Under the pieces are notes generated by a model. It was not told the DNA's origin. It saw nothing but the letters and a program-made list of their open reading frames with translations, and searched no databases. Below are positions 7,079 to 16,022 of a stretch of 64,000 bases of DNA, piece after piece. The DNA lies in contig JAEUMT010000017.1 in assembly GCA_016791365.1 (NCBI GenBank), positions 62,001-126,000 on the forward strand, read 5' to 3'. Numbering within the stretch: the first letter of the stretch is position 1; each line of letters starts with the position of its first letter. Source of the stretch: Hyphomonadaceae bacterium. GTDB lineage: Bacteria; Pseudomonadota; Alphaproteobacteria; Caulobacterales; Aquidulcibacteraceae. Both the position numbers and the translations under genes were made by a program.

Positions 7079-8935
7079 TTGGCTTACGACTACTTCGATC
7101 CGCGTTTGATGCCGCAACGCTCGCCGTTGGCAATGCCCGTGCAAGCGGTTGATGGGCGCCTTTCGCGCGCGCGTGGCGCGGGGCCGGCAGGCATTTGGCT
7201 GCGACGTGTCGCGTTGCTGGTGGCGACATTGGTGCTGACGGCGGCGGCGTGGACGGCGCCGTTTGAATTGTTCGCGGGCGATGGGCTGACGCCGTTGGAA
7301 TTGGCGGGGCTGGTGTTGTTCGGGCCGCTGTTCATCGGCATTTCGTGCTGGTTCTGCAGCGCGCTGGCGGGCTTTGCGCTGATGCTGTGGAAGCCGCGTT
7401 CGTTTTTGCGGCTGGAGCACATCGGCAAGCCGGCGCGGATGCCGCGCGTGGCGATGCTGGCGCCGATCCGCAATGAGGATGTCGCGGCGGTGGTCGCGCG
7501 ACTGGCGGCGATGGATGCGTCGCTGGCGCGGACCGGGCAGAGCGCGTCGTTCGATTTTTTCATTTTGAGCGATACCAGCGATGATTTGATCGGCACGCGT
7601 GAGCATGCCGAGGCCGCGCGTCTGGCCGCGCATAGCGCGAGCGCGTTCTACTATCGCCGCCGCAGCAACAATGCGGGGCGTAAGGCCGGCAACATCAATG
7701 ACTGGGTCCGCAATTACGGCGGCGCCTATGATCATATGATCGTGCTCGACGCCGACAGCGTGATGAGCGGCGAATTGCTTGTTGGCCTCGCCTCGGCGAT
7801 GGAGGCGCGGCCGGACCTTGGCGTTTTGCAGACGACGCCGATGGGTGTTGGCGGCGAAACCTTGTTTGCGCGCCACTTGCAGTTCGGCATTCGCTTGTAT
7901 GGGCGCGTGGCGACGGCGGGCGTGGCGTGGTGGACGGGCAATGAGAGCCTCTATTGGGGGCACAATGCGATCGTGCGCGTCGATGCGTTCGCCGACAGTG
8001 CGGCGCTGCCGCGCTTGCGGGGTGCGGCGCCGTTTGGCGGCGACATTTTGAGTCACGACGTCGTCGAGGGTTGGTTCATGCGCCGCGGCGGCTGGGGCGT
8101 GGCGATGGCGCCGATGCTCGATGGCTCATACGAAGAGTGCCCGCCGACTTTGGTCGATGAAGCGGTGCGCGACCGGCGCTGGTGCCAGGGCAATCTGCAG
8201 CACTTGGCGTTGATCAACGCCAAGGGTCTGCATTGGCTGGCGCGTGTCCAGATTGTGATGGCGGCGATGGTCTATGCGGCGGGGCCATTGTGGTTCTGCT
8301 TCATGGCGACCGGGGTTGCGCTGCGTGTTCAGCAGGGTTTTCCGGAGGCGGGCGAGCCGTGGTTTGGCGGCAGCGCCGAGCAAATCTTCGAACTCCACTG
8401 GAGCATCGTGCTGACGGTGGTGATGCTGTTCGGGCCGAAGGTGATGGGCGCGGTGCTGATCCTGATGGATCCGGCCGAGCGGCGCGCGTTTGGCGGCGTT
8501 GGTTCATTGGCGGCGGGCTTCGCGGCGGAGTTCGTGATGTCGGCGCTGCTGGCGCCGGTGCGGATGCTGATTGCGTGCCGCGCCGTGCTTGAGGTCGTGT
8601 GCGGCATCGATACGGGCTGGAATGCGCAGCGTCGGAGCGCGTCACGCGCGACGTTGGCGGAAGCGTGGGCGGCGTATCGGACGCCGACTTTGGTGGGCGC
8701 GGCGTTGCTTGTGATCGCGGCGCCGTTCTCTGATCTGGTGATCTGGATGGCGCCGATCATTATTGGTCTCGTCTGCTCGGCGCCGATCGCGATGGTGACG
8801 TCGAGCGCGGCCGCTGGCGATTTCGCGCGCCGCCTCGGCGTGTTCGTGACGCCGGAGGAGATCGAAGCGCCGATGCCGGTTGATCGCCCGATCGCGGGAG
8901 AAGTTGTGCCGGAAGAGGCGGCGACGTACGCCTGA
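7079..8935 (+). CDS. mdoH: Glucans biosynthesis glucosyltransferase MdoH/OpgH
   Basis: A 618-residue inner-membrane family-2 glycosyltransferase that elongates and exports the beta-glucan backbone of osmoregulated periplasmic glucans. Two transmembrane segments (about residues 40-62 and 72-100) precede the cytoplasmic catalytic domain with MLAPIRNEDVAAV, the nucleotide-sugar aspartates in MIVLDADSVMSG and the RDRRWCQGN (QxxRW-type) motif. More transmembrane helices follow. The TTG at 7079 is behind a G-rich Shine-Dalgarno-like stretch; ATG 7109 is an alternative that still keeps the family motif QRSPLAMPVQ. No opgG partner gene lies beside it. Confidence 0.9.
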   Translation: MAYDYFDPRLMPQRSPLAMPVQAVDGRLSRARGAGPAGIWLRRVALLVATLVLTAAAWTAPFELFAGDGLTPLELAGLVLFGPLFIGISCWFCSALAGFALMLWKPRSFLRLEHIGKPARMPRVAMLAPIRNEDVAAVVARLAAMDASLARTGQSASFDFFILSDTSDDLIGTREHAEAARLAAHSASAFYYRRRSNNAGRKAGNINDWVRNYGGAYDHMIVLDADSVMSGELLVGLASAMEARPDLGVLQTTPMGVGGETLFARHLQFGIRLYGRVATAGVAWWTGNESLYWGHNAIVRVDAFADSAALPRLRGAAPFGGDILSHDVVEGWFMRRGGWGVAMAPMLDGSYEECPPTLVDEAVRDRRWCQGNLQHLALINAKGLHWLARVQIVMAAMVYAAGPLWFCFMATGVALRVQQGFPEAGEPWFGGSAEQIFELHWSIVLTVVMLFGPKVMGAVLILMDPAERRAFGGVGSLAAGFAAEFVMSALLAPVRMLIACRAVLEVVCGIDTGWNAQRRSASRATLAEAWAAYRTPTLVGAALLVIAAPFSDLVIWMAPIIIGLVCSAPIAMVTSSAAAGDFARRLGVFVTPEEIEAPMPVDRPIAGEVVPEEAATYA

Positions 8936-8953
8936 TAGGGTGTTGGCGTCATG

Positions 8954-9046
8954 CTTCGACAGCCCCGGATTAAATCCGGGGATGACGCCAATTCAAGCGC
9001 CTGTGCGATTCCCACTAGCGTCAGCCTGAGCCTGTCGAAGGCGGGA
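8954..9046. repeat. Composite repeat: type B palindrome plus inverted type A
   Basis: The gap after mdoH holds TTCGACAG at 8954, a CCCCGGATTAAATCCGGGG palindrome at 8963-8981 and an inverted type A copy CTGAGCCTGTCGAA at 9026-9039. It lies between convergent genes. No ORF in the gap is credible. Confidence 0.65.
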
Positions 9047-9109
9047 TGTCGTGCGCGGTCGCTGCGCGCTTGGAAGCGCGCGGTCCAACCTGTCGGCGGT
9101 GTGCGCGCG

Positions 9110-10450
9110 TTACTCTACTAGCGCGCCGACCATTTCGTGGCCTTCGCCGCCGAGGATTTCGAGTTGGGTGATTGTGCCTGGTGCGATTTCTTCGTCGTTA
9201 TCGACGTAGGTGACGCCGTCGATTTCGGGCGCGTCGGCTTTGGTGCGGAAGGCGTAGGCTTCGGCGTCTTCGTCCCAGCCGTCGCAGATGGCGTCGACGG
9301 TTTTGCCGATCATGGATTGGAGGCGCCGGTGGGCGAGTGCGGTTTGCACTTCCATGAAGCGATCGTAGCGCTCATCGACATCGTCCTGATCGACGTGGCC
9401 GGGCAGATCGCGTGAAGGCGCGCCATCGACGTTTTCGTATTTGAACACGCCGGCGCGATCGATCTCGGCTTCTTCGATGAAGTCGAGCAGGGTTTCAAAA
9501 TCGTCTTCGGTTTCACCGGGGAAGCCGACGATGAAGCTCGAACGGATCGTGAGGTCTGGGCAGATCTGGCGCCACTTCTTGATACGATCGAGGACTTTGT
9601 CCTGGTTCGCGGGGCGGCGCATGGCTTTCAGCACGTTTGGTGAGGCGTGCTGAAACGGGATGTCGAGGTACGGCAGGATTTTGCCTTCGGCCATCAGGCC
9701 AACGACTTCGTCGACGTGCGGATATGGATAGACGTAGTGGAGGCGCACCCAGGCGCCTAAGTCGCCAAGCTCATTGCAGAGATCGTAGAATTTGGCGCGG
9801 ACCATCCGGTCCTTCCATTTGCTCTCGGAATATTTGACATCGACGCCGTAGGCTGACGTGTCTTGGCTGATGACGAGCAGTTCTTTGACGCCGGCTTTCA
9901 CCAGGCCTTCGGCTTCTTTCAGCACGGCGTTGGCGGGGCGCGAGACGAGGTCGCCGCGAATGGACGGGATGATGCAGAAGGTGCAGCGATTGTTGCAGCC
10001 TTCGGAAATCTTCAAATAGGCGTAGTGGCGCGGCGTGAGGCGGAAGCCGCCTTCGGGCACGAGGTCGACTTTCGGATCGTGCAGCTTCGGTAGGTGCGTG
10101 TGCACGGCGCCGACGACGGCTTCATATTGGTGCGGCCCGGTGACTTCGAGCACTTTCGGGTGCGCTTCGCGGATGAGCGACTCTTCCTTGCCCAAGCAGC
10201 CAGTGACGATGACCTTGCCGTTCTCGGCGATGGCTTCGCCGATGGCGTCGAGACTTTCGGCTTTGGCGCTGTCGAGGAAGCCGCACGTGTTCACAACGAC
10301 GAGGTCGGCCCCTTCGTAGGAGCCGCTGAGCTGATAGCCCTCGGAGCGCAGGCGCGTGATGATGCGCTCGCTGTCGACGAGGGCTTTGGGGCAGCCGAGC
10401 GAGACGACGCCGATGGTGGGGGCTTTTGCGGACATTGAGGGCGGGCTCAT
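9110..10450 (-). CDS. rimO: Ribosomal protein S12 methylthiotransferase RimO
   Basis: About 446 residues. RimO is a radical-SAM methylthiotransferase that modifies a conserved aspartate of ribosomal protein S12. The UPF0004 domain starts at [16 protein letters not shown]; the radical-SAM cluster motif [20 protein letters not shown] is intact; a TRAM domain closes the C-terminus ([27 protein letters not shown]). ATG 10450 and ATG 10435 are both possible starts, neither with a strong ribosome binding site; the TTG at 10474 seems too far upstream. Monocistronic. Confidence 0.95.
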   Translation of the reverse strand: MSPPSMSAKAPTIGVVSLGCPKALVDSERIITRLRSEGYQLSGSYEGADLVVVNTCGFLDSAKAESLDAIGEAIAENGKVIVTGCLGKEESLIREAHPKVLEVTGPHQYEAVVGAVHTHLPKLHDPKVDLVPEGGFRLTPRHYAYLKISEGCNNRCTFCIIPSIRGDLVSRPANAVLKEAEGLVKAGVKELLVISQDTSAYGVDVKYSESKWKDRMVRAKFYDLCNELGDLGAWVRLHYVYPYPHVDEVVGLMAEGKILPYLDIPFQHASPNVLKAMRRPANQDKVLDRIKKWRQICPDLTIRSSFIVGFPGETEDDFETLLDFIEEAEIDRAGVFKYENVDGAPSRDLPGHVDQDDVDERYDRFMEVQTALAHRRLQSMIGKTVDAICDGWDEDAEAYAFRTKADAPEIDGVTYVDNDEEIAPGTITQLEILGGEGHEMVGALVE

Positions 10451-10537
10451 AGCGCAAAGCGGGGCTTTTCCCAAGCCTCCACGCGGATCGTTGTCAGTAG
10501 TCAGTGCTTGCGGCTAGATGCTTGCGGGGGAGATGGA

Positions 10538-11368
10538 ATGCGCTTCTTTCGTCAGATCGGCGATCTCAAGGGCTGGAAGCGTTTCGGCTTCGAGGTCGCC
10601 ATCATCGTCTTTGGTTTGGGCATTACGCTCATCGCCCAAGACCTGATCTCCAACGCCAACCGCGCTCGCGCCACGCGTGAGGCCACCGATGCGGTCGAGG
10701 TCGATCTGGTCATGCTGTATCTCCACTCGAGTGAACGCCTCGCCGTCGAGCCATGCAGACGCGAGCAGTTCCGCGCGCTTGCCGATCGGCTTCAGCGCTC
10801 CGATGGCTATTGGACCGCGCAGATTCCCGCGAGCATCAATCTGCACGCCGACACGATGGTGCTGCCCCGCGTGCTGCGCTCGCCGCACCGGCCCTGGTCC
10901 GATGCGACATGGCGCGCGCTGCTCTCCAGCGACGCCGCGATCAACATGGACCGGCAACGCTTCACGCACATAAGCTCGATTTTCTCCTCAGCGCAGATGC
11001 TTCGCGACAGGCAGGTCGCCGCATTCGACCTCGCGGGGGAATTGTCGCATCTGTCGATATCGGGTCCGCTGGATGCCGCGCAACGGCGCGACACATACGC
11101 CATCCTCAGTCGGCTCGCGTCGATGGAGGGCATCATGACTGTCCATGGGCGACAAGTGCACCAAGCGCTGACGGAGATCGAATTCCACAACGAGCAGCGT
11201 TTCATCCGCTTTACATCGGGCGATGTGGACCTGGCCGATTTCATCGCCAAGGATGTCGAAATATACGGCACATGCGTGGATACCACGCAATTCCAACCCT
11301 TCATCGACGATCTGAATGCAACAACCGGCATGAACTTCACGCTCGCTTCTCCGAGCACTGCGCCATGA
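10538..11368 (+). CDS. Array member 1: divergent single-pass envelope protein
   Basis: 276 residues from ATG 10538, which follows GGGGAGATGGA; an upstream in-frame start at 10508 is unlikely. It has the same plan as the eight following paralogs but has drifted most: a basic start MRFFRQIGDLKGWKRFG, a hydrophobic helix (about residues 17-34), then a periplasmic domain. LQVNNWNE is replaced by AQDLISNAN. The shared central motif survives as TWRALLSSD. Two cysteines only, in EPCRRE and GTCVDT. Its stop overlaps the next start (ATGA at 11365-11368). Function unknown. Confidence 0.75.
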   Translation: MRFFRQIGDLKGWKRFGFEVAIIVFGLGITLIAQDLISNANRARATREATDAVEVDLVMLYLHSSERLAVEPCRREQFRALADRLQRSDGYWTAQIPASINLHADTMVLPRVLRSPHRPWSDATWRALLSSDAAINMDRQRFTHISSIFSSAQMLRDRQVAAFDLAGELSHLSISGPLDAAQRRDTYAILSRLASMEGIMTVHGRQVHQALTEIEFHNEQRFIRFTSGDVDLADFIAKDVEIYGTCVDTTQFQPFIDDLNATTGMNFTLASPSTAP

Positions 11369-12117
11369 TCCTCCGCCGCATCATTGCGCATTTCCGCAAG
11401 CAAGAATGGACCGCGATCGGGCTCGATTTTCTGATCGTGGTGCTTGGCGTGTTTCTCGGTTTGCAGGTGAACAACTGGAACGAAGCGCGGGCGGCCAGCC
11501 GGCAGGAGGCCGTTCTCATCGTCCAACTCGCCGGCGACCTGCGCAGCATGCGCGACTCATTTGTCTTCGCAGACACCATAGCCCAAAGGACGCATGACGG
11601 CTGGGTCGCCATATTCCGCGCGCTTGAGTCTTGCCGGCCGATAGAGGCGGACCCGGCGCTCGTTCAATATGCGCTCGCCCGCTATCAACGCACCAGTGTG
11701 GTGAGCGTTCAACGGACCGCCTATGACGAGATGACATCGCTCGGCATGTTTTCGCGTTGGTCGAACAGAGAGCTGAAGGATGATGTCGCCCGTCTCTACG
11801 CGCTCATCGAAGCGGACAATCAAGGCGCGTTGGGAGGGCGTGCGGACCAGTTGGCTGCGGGCAGGATCATGTGGAGGTCCATCGCCTTTTCGTTTGCGAG
11901 CGATTCCGTTGAGAGCATCGATCGGGACGCTGGAGAATTCGACTCATGGGTTCGCGCCGAGTTCGATCCTCTCGACCATTGCGAGAACCTAGAGCTTCGC
12001 GGTGCGGTCTGGGAGATGGTCGACCTGAACAGGGATTGGCTGATCCGCAGCGCGACGACCGTTGAGCAGATCGACAGCCTCTTGCAGCGCCTGCCGCCGC
12101 CGGAGCGCGCCTCATGA
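11365..12117 (+). CDS. Array member 2: single-pass envelope protein (LQVNNWNE family)
   Basis: 250 residues. The start at 11365 is fixed by the 4-bp ATGA overlap and by the family N-terminus MILRRIIAHFRKQEW; a longer in-frame extension upstream is an artefact. Residues 1-16 are basic and should stay in the cytoplasm, 17-36 form one transmembrane helix ending LGLQVNNWNE, and the rest should be periplasmic. The shared motif is TAYDEMTSLG (118-127). Two cysteines, one at residue 90 (ESCRP) and one in DHCENL. LQVNNWNE recalls the DUF6090 proteins of Bacteroidota; that link is from memory. Confidence 0.8.
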   Translation: MILRRIIAHFRKQEWTAIGLDFLIVVLGVFLGLQVNNWNEARAASRQEAVLIVQLAGDLRSMRDSFVFADTIAQRTHDGWVAIFRALESCRPIEADPALVQYALARYQRTSVVSVQRTAYDEMTSLGMFSRWSNRELKDDVARLYALIEADNQGALGGRADQLAAGRIMWRSIAFSFASDSVESIDRDAGEFDSWVRAEFDPLDHCENLELRGAVWEMVDLNRDWLIRSATTVEQIDSLLQRLPPPERAS

Positions 12118-12853
12118 TCCTGCGCCGCTTTGCCGAAGCCTTTCGCAGGCAAGACTGGTTGACCGTCACGGTCGAGACGCTGATTGTGGTGCTCGGGGTT
12201 TTTCTTGGTCTGCAGGTCAACAATTGGAACGAATCCGAAAAGGCCCGCGCTGACGAGCGGGTGTTCCTGCAGCGTCTTCATGACGACGTGATCGAAGCGG
12301 AAGCTAGGAGCGCACGCCTGCGCGAACGACGTTTCAGGCAGCGCGACGGCATCGTCGAAGGGATGGCAGTACTGCTCGGGCAAAGAGAGCGGCAAATTCT
12401 CACCGATGAGGAGTGCGCGTTCATCGCCTTCAGCCATGATTATGTGCTAACAGCACCCGAAATGCCGTCGTTCAACGAACTCCTGAGTTCGGGAAGGCTC
12501 GACATAATCCGAGACAGACAATTGGTCAGCGATCTTGCCAATTCCAGCAAGCGCTCGAAATTCTCTCCTATTGGCGTAGTTGGGGCACTCGCGACCAGCA
12601 CGCGTTACCGGACAAATATCCGGCGCTGATTCAGGTGGAATCCTACTACGATGAGGCCCGGGGAGAAGTCTGGACGCGCGCTACCTGTGATACGAACGCC
12701 ATGCGGAGAGACCAGCGCTTCCTGAACAACCTCAGCGAAAACGCAGATACATTCGATGGGTTTGTGCGAGATGCGCTGGCGCCGTGGAACACTCGGCTCA
12801 CGGCGGTTCACAATCGCCTTGATGAGATGCTTAGCGTCGAACACGCGGAATGA
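12114..12853 (+). pseudogene. Array member 3: frameshifted single-pass envelope protein
   Basis: Starts by ATGA overlap with N-terminus MILRRFAEAFRRQDW and LQVNNWNES. The frame stops at 12629 (171 codons), but the family-like sequence continues in another frame from about 12542 (FQQALEILSYWRSWGTR) through to the stop at 12853. One missing T near GCCAATTCC (12537-12545) would restore a 246-residue protein reading LANFQQALE, matching paralog lengths of 244-276. Both cysteines of the pair (EECAF, ATCDT) lie on opposite sides of the break. It is either a real inactivation or an assembly error; the motif is FNELLSSG. Confidence 0.8.
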
Positions 12854-13022
12854 ACGGCCGCATCGAGAGATGCGTTTACGATCGAGCGAGTGAGCCGGTC
12901 GTCGAGCTCTGTGCAACGGCTTACGTTGGCCCGGGTCGGGCGTTCAGCTGGCACTCGCCCACTTTGGCATATCGCCGCGAAGTCCTTCATGCTTTAGTTC
13001 CAGCAAACTGGGGGAAGTCCAG
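12854..13022 (+). other. Gap inside the array, no supported gene
   Basis: This is the only sizeable gap in the array (169 bp), directly after the broken member. An ATG overlaps the previous stop (ATGA at 12850) and opens a 63-codon frame to 13041, but its translation has no family N-terminus and runs into the next gene. It may be a coupling leader or decayed remnant; I do not call a gene. Confidence 0.5.
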
Positions 13023-13757
13023 ATGCTCCTGCGCCGTGTAATCGCGCACCTGCGCAAGCAGGAATGGACGGCCATCGCGATCGATTTTGTGATCGTTGTC
13101 GTCGGCGTCTTTGTCGGCTTGCAGGTCAACAACTGGAACGAGGCGCGCCTTGATAGGCAGCATGCGACAGCAACATTGGCGCGCCTTCAAGAAGAGTTCG
13201 AAGCGATTGACGCAAGTCTGGTGACATCGGTCCAGCGCCTGGAGCGGTCTACGCGAGCGAGCGGCATCATCATTGAGGCAATACGTCGAGGAGACCGCCC
13301 CGATGACGACGATGCATTTATGGGGCAATTGGCGCTCGCGAACACCCTTCCCGATGTACCCCCCGCTTCGGCCACCTATGCCGAATTGGTTTCGACGGGC
13401 GGTTTGACGCGGATTTCCGATCCCCGATTACGCTCCGCACTAACGCGCTACGGCGATGCGGCGGCCTGCTACGCATCAAAGTTCGAGATGAGTTACGCGG
13501 CAATATTTGATCCGCGTTCTGGGTTCTTGCGGGCGGTTCATTGGAGCACCGATCCGAGCACCTGGCGGGGGAGCAACGCAATTGTCAGCTATGACTGGGC
13601 CAGGCTGAAAGAGTCCGAGGGCGAACTCCAAGCTTGGCAGTCCTACCAATTCGACATCAGTGGATGCGCTCGTCGTCAGCATACTGAAGTGCGGCTCGTG
13701 ATGTCCCTCCTGGAGCAAGTGAGGCGCGCTTCTTCCGAAACGGGTGGCGCGCAATGA
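13023..13757 (+). CDS. Array member 4: single-pass envelope protein
   Basis: 244 residues beginning MLLRRVIAHLRKQEWTAI, preceded by GGGGGAAGTCC as ribosome binding site because no ATGA overlap is available here. The transmembrane helix IDFVIVVVGVFVGLQVNNWNEA is encoded by DNA nearly identical to that of the next gene over about 47 nt. The central motif is TYAELVSTGGL. Two cysteines (AACYAS, SGCARR). The remaining periplasmic sequence differs strongly from the neighbours. Confidence 0.8.
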   Translation: MLLRRVIAHLRKQEWTAIAIDFVIVVVGVFVGLQVNNWNEARLDRQHATATLARLQEEFEAIDASLVTSVQRLERSTRASGIIIEAIRRGDRPDDDDAFMGQLALANTLPDVPPASATYAELVSTGGLTRISDPRLRSALTRYGDAAACYASKFEMSYAAIFDPRSGFLRAVHWSTDPSTWRGSNAIVSYDWARLKESEGELQAWQSYQFDISGCARRQHTEVRLVMSLLEQVRRASSETGGAQ

Positions 13758-14521
13758 TCCTCCGCCGCATCATCGCGCATTTCCGCAAGCAGGAATGGAC
13801 AGCGATCGCGATCGATTTCGTGATCGTTGTCGTCGGCGTCTTTGTCGGCTTGCAGGTCAACAACTGGAATGAGGCGCGCGCCGAACGTGCGGAGGAGTAT
13901 GGCTATCTCGTACGCCTTCACGAAGACCTGACGCGAAGCATCTCAACAATTGAGCGCACTGTGGGGATGTTGGAACGGCAAGCCGCTGGGCAAACGGTTT
14001 TTCTCGACGCGCTTGCGCAATGTTCAGTGCCGCCGGATTCACGCGACGAGATCGAATATGCGATTTCCACCTTGGGCTATATAAACGCTCCAATATTTTC
14101 GAGCAGAACCTATGACGAGCTCACCTCAAGCGGCGCCTTCGACATAATTGAAAACGAAGACATCAGGACCGGCCTTTCAGACGTCGTCAGAAGGGTCGGG
14201 CACCTAAATCACACCGTCGAAAATATTTATCGTTTGACCGAGCATCACCGTTTTACCGTGGAGGAAAACGTTCTGTTCACAAACATACGACCCTTCGATG
14301 ATTTCGGGTCGACGGCCTCTGTCGAATACGACATCGGCGAATTGTGCAGAGACCGGAAGATCGCCTCGGCCGTTTCCGCAATCAGGCTGCAAACGATGGA
14401 TCGTTTCTACGCCTATCAGGCGCTCGCTACCCTATATCGAAGATTGCCGCCAATGATCGAGGGGGAGATCGCTGAGCGATGGGGCGTAGATCTGGGCGCG
14501 GCGGCGGAGGAAGTGCGATGA
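13754..14521 (+). CDS. Array member 5: single-pass envelope protein
   Basis: 255 residues, start fixed by ATGA overlap at 13754. N-terminus MILRRIIAHFRKQEWTAIAI, helix 18-36, then a likely coiled-coil segment (ERAEEYGYLVRLHEDLTRSI). The motif is TYDELTSSGAFDII (119-132). Cysteines at residue 90 (LAQCSV) and in GELCRDR, the same layout as member 2. GC is lower in the central part than in neighbouring housekeeping genes, as shown by codons such as ATA, AAT and TTT. Confidence 0.8.
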   Translation: MILRRIIAHFRKQEWTAIAIDFVIVVVGVFVGLQVNNWNEARAERAEEYGYLVRLHEDLTRSISTIERTVGMLERQAAGQTVFLDALAQCSVPPDSRDEIEYAISTLGYINAPIFSSRTYDELTSSGAFDIIENEDIRTGLSDVVRRVGHLNHTVENIYRLTEHHRFTVEENVLFTNIRPFDDFGSTASVEYDIGELCRDRKIASAVSAIRLQTMDRFYAYQALATLYRRLPPMIEGEIAERWGVDLGAAAEEVR

Positions 14522-15285
14522 TCCTGCGCCGCACCGCCGAAGCTTTCCGCAGGCAGGACTGGTTCACCGTCACCATCGAAACACTGATGGTGGTGCTCGG
14601 GGTTTTTCTTGGTCTGCAGGTGAACAATTGGAATGAGGCCCGAGGCGAAGCGGAGCGGTCGCGGGAATATCTGTCACGCATACGCGCCGAGTTGGTCGCG
14701 GACATGACCGAGCTGGAACGGCACAGAGGCCTATGGCAGACGGGCGCCAGCGAGGGCTACGTGGCGATCAGCTACGCCGAGACGGGCGCGCGCGCTGGCG
14801 CAACGGACTGGGAAATCCTGCGGGCCTTCCTTCATGCCAGCCAGTCTTTCCAACTCTCGTTCGTTGACACGACGTATTTCGAACTGCGCAGCGCTGGCGA
14901 GCTTAGACTTATTCCCGATGCCGACCTCCGCAGCGCGCTGGCGGACTATTATGTCCTCGTTGCGGCGCGCCGGGGCGGCCAGGGCCCTTACCAAGTGTTG
15001 CCTGAGTATCGCGAAATGGTGCGCGGCCGCATGCGTTCGGATATTATGCGCTATTACTGGCAAGCCTGCTATCAACAGTCGGCTGGCGTAACGACGTTCA
15101 TCGATTGCCCGGCCCCCGAAGGCGTCACCGGTGTTGCCGAAATTATCCGTCAGCTCGCGGCGGATCAGGAGATCATGGACGCGCTGCGTTACTGGGCCGA
15201 TACGCAGCGGATGGCCGTAGAACTTGCGGGCTTTGACCTAGGCCGCGCTCAGGCTCTCATCGACCGCGTGGATGACCAGCTATGA
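14518..15285 (+). CDS. Array member 6: single-pass envelope protein (RRQDW subtype)
   Basis: 255 residues from ATG 14518 (ATGA overlap); the in-frame ATG at 14479 is rejected because it lies inside member 5 and adds a Gly/Arg stretch. With member 3 it forms a second N-terminal subtype, MILRRTAEAFRRQDWFTV, whose helix LMVVLGVFLGLQVNNWNEA is nonetheless encoded by DNA shared with members 3 and 8. The motif is TYFELRSAGELRLI. Two cysteines (QACYQQ, IDCPAP). Confidence 0.8.
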   Translation: MILRRTAEAFRRQDWFTVTIETLMVVLGVFLGLQVNNWNEARGEAERSREYLSRIRAELVADMTELERHRGLWQTGASEGYVAISYAETGARAGATDWEILRAFLHASQSFQLSFVDTTYFELRSAGELRLIPDADLRSALADYYVLVAARRGGQGPYQVLPEYREMVRGRMRSDIMRYYWQACYQQSAGVTTFIDCPAPEGVTGVAEIIRQLAADQEIMDALRYWADTQRMAVELAGFDLGRAQALIDRVDDQL

Positions 15286-16022
15286 TCCTCCGCCGCATCA
15301 TCGCGCATCTGCGCAAGCAGGAATGGACGGCGATCGGGATCGATTTCGTGATCGTGGTGGTTGGTGTGTTCGTCGGTTTGCAGGTTCAATCATGGAACGA
15401 AAGCCGCCAGGATCGCGTGCAGGAGCGCATGTATATCGAGCGGCTGGCGCGCGATTTCACGGCGATTGAGGACCGCACCGAGTTCGCAAATGACAAATGG
15501 CTAGCGGTGATTGAAGCGAGCCGGCGACTGCTTGCGGACATCGATGCGTTCAACGCCACCGGCCGAGCGTCCCGCACACAAGAAGAAATTCTGGCGGACG
15601 TGAACAACATACAGGGCACGCGCATTCCCGCGCCCCGCGCGGCCACTTTCGTCGAATTGCTGTCGACCGGCGAAATTCGCGTGCTTCGCGATGAGGCCTT
15701 GCGCGACGCTCTGCTGGCCTACGATACACAAGCGCACTTCGCACTTGTCGCCTACAATGTGCTGGTGGATCGCACGAGAGACGCGACCGTGGCGGTTGGC
15801 AGCCATGCCGAAGTCTCGCTGCCGGACACGCTTGAGAACATCAACGACAACCCTAATCGGGAATACTTCCAGTCGATCGACTTCCCCGCCCTCGCGCGCG
15901 ACCCGCGCTCACGCGCAGCCATCAGCCTGCTCGGCGCGACGGCCGGCAACCAAGGCGGACTAAGCATGGCCCAACGCGAAAACGCTCGCCGCGTGCTGGA
16001 AATGCTTGAGGCCGCGCCATGA
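15282..16022 (+). CDS. Array member 7: single-pass envelope protein without cysteine
   Basis: 246 residues, ATGA overlap at both ends. N-terminus MILRRIIAHLRKQEWTAIGI; the helix ends VGLQVQSWNES, a variant of LQVNNWNE. The motif is TFVELLSTGEIRVL. It has no cysteine at all, unlike most members, so it cannot form the putative disulfide. Confidence 0.8.
   Translation: MILRRIIAHLRKQEWTAIGIDFVIVVVGVFVGLQVQSWNESRQDRVQERMYIERLARDFTAIEDRTEFANDKWLAVIEASRRLLADIDAFNATGRASRTQEEILADVNNIQGTRIPAPRAATFVELLSTGEIRVLRDEALRDALLAYDTQAHFALVAYNVLVDRTRDATVAVGSHAEVSLPDTLENINDNPNREYFQSIDFPALARDPRSRAAISLLGATAGNQGGLSMAQRENARRVLEMLEAAP

Noticed and set aside
6875-8056. 393-codon frame on the minus strand over mdoH
   Set aside because: Arg/Gln/His-rich, no hydrophobic pattern or motif; opposite the catalytic domain of MdoH.
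10753-11364. Upstream extension of array member 2 inside member 1
   Set aside because: The residues before MILRR are an out-of-frame reading of member 1; the ATGA overlap sets the start at 11365.
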